Source: Phil1 sp964600045
GTDB lineage: Bacteria; Bacillota; Clostridia; Christensenellales; CAG-138
Length of the DNA: 14,103 nucleotides
Direction of reading: 5' to 3'
Assembly (NCBI GenBank): GCA_964600045.1
Contig: CAZRHS010000038.1
Location: 1-14,103 of the forward strand
A program made the translations under genes and the position numbers. A model generated the notes under the pieces. That model did not search any database. It had not been told where the DNA came from and saw only the letters and a program-made list of their open reading frames with translations. Below, piece by piece: positions 13,882 through 14,103 of this stretch; the first letter of the stretch is position 1, and the number at the start of each line of letters is the position of its first letter.

Positions 13882-13910
13882 ATTATACGATGCGCGCCGC
13901 ATCAAAACAA
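13882..13910 (-). promoter_or_regulatory. recO promoter with a palindrome in the spacer
   Basis: On the minus strand, TTGTTT (13910-13905) and a perfect TATAAT (13887-13882) are separated by 17 bp. The spacer contains an inverted repeat, GATGCG-GCG-CGCATC (13903-13889), filling almost the whole distance between the two hexamers. This is a typical place for a repressor site, or for a MerR-like activator. Confidence 0.65.
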
Positions 13911-13979
13911 TATGCCGACGGAAAAGCGTGGCCGTGGTTTATTTAAGGTAGAGGGAGGGGAGGGCAAAGAAAATAGTTG

Positions 13980-14008
13980 TTGCAATAAGATGAATTTTGT
14001 TGTAGAAT
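13980..14008 (+). promoter_or_regulatory. Promoter of the tRNA-Val gene
   Basis: TTGCAA (13980-13985) and TAGAAT (14003-14008) are separated by 17 bp. The predicted start is near 14015, about 6 bp before the mature tRNA end. Confidence 0.65.
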
Positions 14009-14020
14009 ATACCCTGCGTC

Positions 14021-14097
14021 GGGGATGTAGCCCAGCTGGTTAGAGCGCTTCGCTCACATCGAAGAGGTCGGGGGTTCGAGCCCCTCCATCCCCACCA
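14021..14097 (+). tRNA. tRNA-Val (anticodon CAC)
   Basis: The 77-nt sequence folds into a complete cloverleaf. The acceptor stem GGGGATG/CATCCCC is perfect. A D arm with AGCTGGTTAGA follows. The anticodon stem CTTCG/CGAAG encloses the loop CTCACAT, with anticodon CAC at 14055-14057, which reads the valine codon GTG. The T arm has TTCGAGC with one G-T pair in the stem. The 3' ACCA (discriminator plus CCA) is encoded. The window ends six bases later, so a terminator or following tRNA genes cannot be seen. Confidence 0.97.
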
Positions 14098-14103
14098 AAT
14101 AAA

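Noticed and set aside
14021..14097. tRNA-Val as attachment site of an integrated element
   Set aside because: No integrase gene and no repeated copy of the tRNA 3' end were seen in the window, and the A+T-rich cassette is at the other end.
1..14103. CRISPR array, insertion sequence or phage genes
   Set aside because: No regularly spaced repeats, transposase, integrase or structural phage motifs were found on reading both strands.

Overview
The window looks like a chromosomal piece of an anaerobic, fermentative, Gram-positive Clostridia-type bacterium. The reasons are a bifurcating-type NADH/ferredoxin [FeFe] hydrogenase operon, a Rex redox repressor, strong AAGGAGG-type ribosome binding sites and sigma-A-like promoters. 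The genus cannot be fixed from this sequence.

Layout. (1) Bases 1-2160 are clearly richer in A+T than the rest. They hold two plus-strand genes: an unrecognised membrane-anchored protein and a DUF2971-family protein. The promoter candidate before them has ten consecutive G between the -35 and -10 elements, a classic design for phase variation. (2) Bases 2208-2235 form a strong 12-bp hairpin between the convergent units. (3) Bases 2253-9722 (minus strand) are a seven-gene hydrogenase operon. In transcription order: a small [2Fe-2S] ferredoxin; a PAS-containing sensory-type hydrogenase (HydS/HfsB-like); a SpoIIE/PP2C-type phosphatase; HydC (NuoE-like); HydB (NuoF-like); HydA (catalytic [FeFe] hydrogenase); and a second small [2Fe-2S] protein. 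Start and stop codons are tightly packed or overlapping, except for a 45-bp gap before hydC. A good promoter and a roughly 125-nt structured leader precede the operon. (4) Bases 9912-11487 (minus) carry rex followed 19 bp later by a LysR-type regulator gene, with a promoter before rex. (5) Bases 11621-12997 (minus) encode a MATE-family transporter with its own promoter and a textbook intrinsic terminator. (6) recO (minus) and a tRNA-Val(CAC) gene (plus) are divergently transcribed at the right end.

How the genes fit together. HydABC would couple oxidation of NADH and reduced ferredoxin to H2 production, or run in reverse. The sensory hydrogenase and phosphatase are co-transcribed and probably form a signalling arm that senses H2 or redox state. 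Rex (NADH/NAD+ sensing) and the LysR regulator sit directly upstream and are candidate transcriptional controllers. No maturation genes (hydE, hydF, hydG) are in the window, so they must lie elsewhere. The small ferredoxin after hydA resembles the C-terminal [2Fe-2S] domain that is fused to HydA in Thermotoga, here encoded as a separate protein.

The most unusual points are the poly-G promoter of the A+T-rich cassette, the altered active-site surroundings of the sensory hydrogenase, the unassigned C-terminal half of the phosphatase, and the structured leader of the hydrogenase operon.
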